NCBI GenBank assembly: GCA_900323505.1 | Contig: OOIN01000039.1 | Span: forward strand, 186,001-250,000 | Length of the DNA stretch: 64,000 nucleotides | Source: Ustilago trichophora | Lineage: Eukaryota; Basidiomycota; Ustilaginomycetes; Ustilaginales; Ustilaginaceae | Reading direction: 5' to 3' | Shown here: positions 59,628 to 64,000 of the stretch, piece by piece | How positions within the stretch are numbered: position 1 is the first letter of the stretch | Layout of the letters: every line of letters begins with the position of its first letter | Position numbers and translations under genes: made by a program | Notes under the pieces: generated by a model | Databases searched by the model: none | What the model saw: only the letters and a program-made list of their open reading frames with translations | Told to the model about the DNA's origin: nothing

Positions 59628-60235
59628 CTAGCTAGATTCCGAGCCACTCGACGAAGACGACGAGCTCTTGTCCTCCGCGCTGCTGGTGTTGTTCTTTTCG
59701 TTTATCAGGCCGAGATCCATGATGGAGCTGGTTGCCCTGACTTCGCCTTTTTCCCTGGCAGCGTGGGCCTCTTTGGCTTGACGCTGAAGCCAGTGATCCT
59801 TGATCTCCTTTGCACGTGCGATCTCTTTGGTGTGGTGAAGACATTCCAGGTAGTCCTCTTTGGCAGCGATACAGTCCGAGGGCGTGTCGGCTTGAACGTA
59901 GCACTTTTGGAATTCTTGCCAAAAAGCGAAACAGCGAGTTCGGCCTCCTTTGAAGCTGAATCCGGACTGTTGGAAGCAGCAAAATAGGTTGAGATGGTAA
60001 GATCGTAATGAAGGGTCCGGTTGTGTGAGTGTTGATGCATGTCGAGTATGGTCAGGGTTGTCAGGGTTGGTCGAAAAAGTCGTCGTCCACAGATGAGGCA
60101 GATCGGGGGAAAATGTCATTCGTCAAATGTTGGTCATGAGATATGTCAGAAAGAGGAGCCCAACAATCAGCAACTCTTTCTTGTTTCAACACCACCTTGT
60201 GCAATCTGATGCCTTTGGCGACCACTTACAGCCAT
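59628..60235 (-). CDS. NDUFS5: NADH dehydrogenase subunit NDUFS5, with two-codon first exon
   Basis: The spliced product has 114 residues: coding exon 1 is 60230-60235 (ATG GCT) and exon 2 is 59628-59966. The donor is GTAAGT directly after GCT and the acceptor is TTCCAACAG, so translation gives MASGFSFKGGRTRCFAFWQE, the usual fungal NDUFS5 start. Four cysteines at 14, 24, 34 and 44 form the twin CX9C motif of this complex I accessory subunit, a small CHCH protein imported into the mitochondrial intermembrane space by the Mia40 route. YLECLHHTKEIARAKEI is also family-typical. The tail is Ser-rich (KSSSSSSSGSESS), longer than usual. An unspliced 163-codon frame from 60119 is wrong, as its first 50 residues are intronic. 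Confidence 0.85.
59967..60229 (-). other. Intron of NDUFS5 gene
   Basis: 263-nt intron placed after the second codon; GTAAGT donor, pyrimidine-containing CTTCCAACAG acceptor. It is the longest intron I identify in the window. Confidence 0.82.
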
Positions 60236-60757
60236 TGTTATATATTATATCGAGCAAGTTCGTTCGGCTTGCTTTGTTCAACCTGGGGAATGATATGTGA
60301 CCAATCGTGTGTGATGGGAGCGTATGTGGTTGATGGTGATCACGATCAGGGTGTGAGTGATTCGGTGTTGGTGGAGTAAGTTAGAGAATGACGAGGGGAA
60401 GGCGATATGCAATGGAAAGTGGCACCTTGAATTCTGGACGGCGCGTTTCGGATCCGCGATTTCGCTCGGCTTTTTTGCAGATGCGATCACAATTTTGAAC
60501 TCGAAATGTTAAACCAAATAGTTTTGAGGCCAGGTTGTTAGATTTTGATTGAGGTGTGGAGAAGTGCGACACCAAACGCGTGAATTTGGATTCACATGCT
60601 TTGGTGTCACAAAAAGCAGAGAAACGCACGGACAACCCTGACTGAGCTCATTGTTATCATCCTTCTCCTCCTCTTCCTCCTCTGATTGTGAGGCATCCCT
60701 CCCTCCTTCTGTACCATGCTCTCACTTCTCTGAATCATCACCAACAGATACCCTTTC
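60236..60757. other. Divergent intergenic region (NDUFS5 / seipin)
   Basis: Upstream region of both genes. A TATATTATAT stretch at about 60240-60250 lies just upstream of the NDUFS5 ATG. Short reading frames here are not called. Confidence 0.5.
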
Positions 60758-63011
60758 ATGCCAGCATCAATGTCTTCCCAATATTCTAGATCGGCCCGTG
60801 GGTCGTCCGATCTCAACACTCGATATCAACGCATTTCATCCCACCAACAACAGCAGCAGCATCAACAACAGCAACAGCAACAGCGTCAACGCCAACAACC
60901 ACAAAGAGCCTATTCGGCCAGTACTCCAACTTGGACCTCGCAGCCCGTCCCCGAACCACCGCTGCTTCCACCACTGGTAGATCTGGCCAACTGGATCGCT
61001 TCGTTGCCTCCCATCCACCAATGGCCTTCCATTCTGGTGGACCGTCTACTGCTGGCTCCCATCTCGCAGCTATTGCAGTATACGAGCGACATTATTCTAT
61101 CGCCTAGAACGCATAGGATCGTGGTCCGGCTCGGTGTGCTGGCGACCATCTTTTGGATCGCGTTGGCTGCGGCTGTGATCAGCTATGTCGGATTCTACCG
61201 TGCCTGGGTGCCGGATGTAGGGTTGAGAAAGGAGATCTGGCTGCAGTATGGACATGATCGACCGCCGTATGCACACTTGGAGTTCGCTTCGGCGGGACAC
61301 GGTAGTCAGCTGAGGGAGCCGAATCCGAGTTCGAGCTCTTACAACCCTTCCACCGATCTCAGCGGCGAGTTTTTTGCCCAAGACCAGGCATATGATGTCA
61401 CTCTCGAACTCTCAGTTCCTCTCAACCAGGCCAATCTCGACCTGGGCAACTTTATGGTCGATCTGGATCTCAAGAGCAAGTCCAATCGCTCCGTCTTCCA
61501 TGTCAGCAAGCCGACGCTGCTCACCTATTCGGCAGCACCGGTTCGAGCAGTCTCGTCGCTCTCGCAGCTGCTATCGCGCAATCCACCTTCTTCGCAAGTG
61601 CCATCCAACTCGCAGCTGCTTCGCATCCCTCTGCTGCGTAGAGCCGTCTTGCGACCCTCATCCTACGCCCCTCCTCTGTCATCTACCCCACCCGACCCGC
61701 GATCGGACCGCAAAGTCACCCACGGCGAAGTGAGCGTAGGCCGAGCAGACGCCGACAAGTTCTGGATGTATGGTGGCAACCACAACACCCTCGCTGGCAT
61801 CCATACGCTTCCCGGCAACGGCCGAGTGGTTCCGCTTGCCGTCGGGTCCCACTCCAGCCGTGGAGAGCTGCAGACGTACGGGGCGAGCATTCGCTTCGAT
61901 GCCCACCTCACAGGGCTTCGATTCTTCATGTACCACTTCCCGCTGCTCTCCTTTTTCACTTTTACGACGCTCTTCTTGGCCTTCGAGATGGCGACTGCGC
62001 TGACGCTTTGGGCTGTCGCTGCGATCTACACTAGCTCGATGACGGTGGCTCCGATCAGCTTGGACACGGAAGAGCATTTTCAACAGCAGGAGAAGCCCCG
62101 GTACGGTAGACGCGATTTTAGCGAGTTCGGCGGCGACAGCGGAGAGATCAAGACCGAGACCGAATCTACACCCTCAGGAGAAGAGTCGACGTCGTTCGAA
62201 CGACGATATGACCAGCGAGGCGATGAAGAGGAGGAAGAGACCGAGACCGAGACCGAAGCCAAGAGGAGGCGATCGTTGAAACGCGAACCGCGTATCAAGG
62301 TGGAAGATTTCGACGATGACGAAGAGACGTCGAGGATGATGGAGGAAGAAGCGCGATTGCGATCGTTGGAGAGTCTGCGGGAGAAGGATGCGGAGGACAT
62401 GGCAGAGGCTATACGGCTGTCGAGGATGCGCGATCTGTTGGAGGCGAGGAGGATGGGTGGTGCAGGACCGAGTGGAAGCGGGCTTGGAGGAGGGTCAGTG
62501 ACGGAAGGGTTGATTGATATTGTGGATCCGACAAGCCCGATCTCTCCCGAGGAGCTGAGCGAGATTCAGCTGTCGAGAAGGGTACTGGACAGGCTGGACG
62601 AGGAGACGGAGGAGGAGACTGATGTAGGGTCGAGTAGGCCAAGTAGTCGATTGGCTGCGGGAGGAGCTGCAGGTGGTAGTGTTGGTGGTGGCGGAGGTGG
62701 TGGCGAGACAGATGCGTGGGAGGATTTGGAGGAAGAATCGGGATCAAGTGGTTCGGGTGCCGAGGCTGCGGGGTTGAGACAGAGGAGGAAGCCCGGCGAT
62801 GATGAAGAGGATGACGATGAGGCCGGCGAAAGCACTATTGGCGGGGTGAGTACATTCTCCGCTCGAGTGAAGCAGATTGACTTAGCGTGAGTTTTGTTGA
62901 CAATCTTCTTCCTTTCACATTTGATCACAGTCGACAACATCAGGCGGAAGAACAGTGCGATCATTTGGCGCCACCACTGTCGCTGGAACATCGTCTACAC
63001 GCACTGGCTAA
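60758..63011 (+). CDS. SEI1: Seipin (lipid-droplet biogenesis), probably one 3' intron
   Basis: Proposed exons are 60758-62845 and 62931-63011 (722 residues); read unspliced the frame stops at 62890 after 710. Seipin forms an ER ring at lipid-droplet sites. Seen: a Gln-rich N-terminus (28-50); a first membrane segment near 125-150 (LGVLATIFWIALAAAVISYVG); the luminal beta-sandwich start AYDVTLELSVPLNQANLDLGNF in two motifs, then FMVDLDLKS; a later helix-strand region; and a second membrane segment near 395-430 (GLRFFMYHFPLLSFFTFTT). About 280 residues of acidic, Ser/Gly-rich cytosolic tail follow, so it is far longer than yeast Sei1 (285). Two starts (60758 and 60770) are possible; neither has a strong context. 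Confidence 0.88.
62846..62930 (+). other. Probable 3' intron of seipin gene
   Basis: 85-nt candidate with GTGAGT donor and CTTCTTCCTTTCACATTTGATCACAG-type pyrimidine-rich acceptor region. Its length matches the other introns here. The exon after it keeps C/G third-base bias up to TAA at 63009. Confidence 0.6.
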
Positions 63012-63122
63012 CCCATTTCTCGATCGCCTTTGGGACTATGTCGAAACGGAAATATACCTTGTATAAACGACCATCTATATTGCTGCTATTGGGTATGAGT
63101 TTGTGTTGTTGTTTTTGTCCCT

Positions 63123-63911
63123 TTACCAAGCGGAACGCTCAACGATCAAGTTGGCAATCTTGAACAACCTCTGCTCGTCCTCCTGATCAAACCCATCCAG
63201 AGACTCGCAATCGATGTCGAGTACTCCGATGATGACGTCGTCTGCATTGCCTCTTCCTGCCCAAGACCTGTCTTGTCCTTCGATGCTTTGGGATTGGTTT
63301 GCTTGGGGAGACTGTTGTTCTAGGGCCTCTTGATGGATGTTTGGCAATCTGTGCCTGTTGATCACGAGCGGAACCACGATCTCTGATTTGGAAAGCGAAT
63401 CGCAAGCAATGTGGCCCGGGTAGGCGTCTGTATCAGCCACCCTAACCACTCTAGGTGGCAAGAGAGCAGATGCGTCTGCGCAGACACCTTTTCCTGGCAA
63501 GCTCCAGATGAGCTGGCATGCAGGCAGACCGTTGAATGGTCCAAGGAGCAAGGTTGGATTGCGACGATGTTTGCGAGAGAGCAATTCGGAAGGTAGAAGT
63601 GGAGAGAGGAGATAGAATCCTGCCCAGTTGATACGTTTTTGCTTCCACTCGGCAAAACGGTTCATAGAGTTGAAGATGAGAGAGGACGCATTGGAGAGCG
63701 ACGAGATCCAATCGGTACCTGGGTCGATAAGGGAGAGGAGCGAGGATTCGAGATGGTCGTAAAAGTCGGATTTGGTCTCGACGTAGCTGGGGAGTGCAGC
63801 TGCGTCGGCGCTGTTTTCACCCGGAAGAGAGAAACGTTTGCTGTCAGTGGGGGGGAGGGTTTTTTTGGGTTCTCATGAGCTGAGAATGGAAAGGTTGACT
63901 TACTGAACCAT
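63123..63911 (-). CDS. Free methionine-(R)-sulfoxide reductase (GAF type), with 8-nt first coding exon
   Basis: Coding exon 1 is 63904-63911 (ATGGTTCA), exon 2 is 63123-63810, giving 231 residues starting MVHADAAALPSYVETKSDFY. That start matches the HAD motif of fRMsr proteins (yeast YKL069W, bacterial MsrC). The GAF domain shows INWAGFYLL, LLGPFNGLPACQ, GKGVCADA, YPGHIACDS, SEIVVPL and IIGVLDIDC. Cysteines at 101, 113 and 139 correspond to the redox-active ones. It reduces free L-methionine-R-sulfoxide using thioredoxin. An extra ~35-residue Gln/Ser-rich insert (about 160-195, HQEALEQQSPQANQSQSIEG) splits the late GAF strands. It ends about 110 nt from the seipin stop (convergent). Confidence 0.9.
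63811..63903 (-). other. Intron of free methionine-R-sulfoxide reductase gene
   Basis: 93-nt GT-AG intron (GTAAGT donor, GTGAAAACAG acceptor). A second in-frame AG, in ACTGACAG about 27 nt upstream, would add KRFSLPGENS residues; the proximal choice fits the family better. Confidence 0.78.
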
Positions 63912-64000
63912 CTTGACAGGTATCTATCCGTTGCGAGGTGGTTGATGGACGTATGGGTGATGGTGAGGGAGGAGGAGCAAAGTAAAGATGGATCGTGCAC

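Overview
The window is nuclear DNA from a basidiomycete yeast or smut fungus, most likely a member of the Ustilaginales (the Ustilago/Sporisorium/Moesziomyces/Pseudozyma group). That is an inference from gene content and style: compact and intron-poor genes, short GT-AG introns close to start codons, long Ser/Gln/Ala-rich tails on conserved proteins, and fungal orthologues such as Pil1, Tap42, Naa25 and a fungal-type seipin. I recognised no rRNA, tRNA, transposon, virus-derived gene or secondary-metabolite cluster. This looks like ordinary housekeeping chromosome.

Layout. 1-13 kb: NIPSNAP protein (-, cut by the left edge), eisosome protein Pil1 (+), secreted GH76 mannosidase-like enzyme (+), class I CPD photolyase (-) divergent from PRPP synthetase (+), and a basic protein of unknown function (-) with an unresolved 5' end. 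12.7-22 kb: inorganic pyrophosphatase (+), 25S rRNA m5C methyltransferase Rcm1/NSUN5 (-), a disordered orphan (-), a 2 kb intergenic region with a TGAC tract, and chaperonin CCT3 (+). 22-33 kb: phospholipase-D-like protein (-), methylenetetrahydrofolate reductase (+), a membrane-anchored polyQ/polyAla/His-rich protein (-) and a small GPI-type secreted protein (+). 33-50 kb: glutamate decarboxylase (+, one intron), Msb1/Mug8-type protein (-), NatB subunit Naa25 (-), Mic12-like MICOS subunit (+, one intron), LPLAT acyltransferase (+), PrpF-type isomerase (-) and UDP-glucose 4-epimerase (+, one intron). 50-64 kb: LIM protein (+), ribosomal stalk protein P0 (-), a mitochondrial-type orphan (+), Tap42 (-), complex I subunit NDUFS5 (-, two-codon first exon), seipin (+) and free-methionine-R-sulfoxide reductase (-, 8-nt first coding exon).

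The genes do not form one pathway. Themes are mitochondria (NIPSNAP, Mic12, NDUFS5, the mitochondrial-type orphan, possible dual-targeted pyrophosphatase and photolyase), membranes and lipids (Pil1, seipin, LPLAT, PLD) and nucleotide/one-carbon metabolism (PRPP synthetase, pyrophosphatase, MTHFR). The most unusual non-coding signal is a set of seven tracts built from TACAG/CTGTA units around the palindrome GTACWGTAC, all of them intergenic. I found no convincing previously undescribed gene system. The findings are gene-structure corrections, candidate dual-targeted enzymes and the recurrent palindrome.
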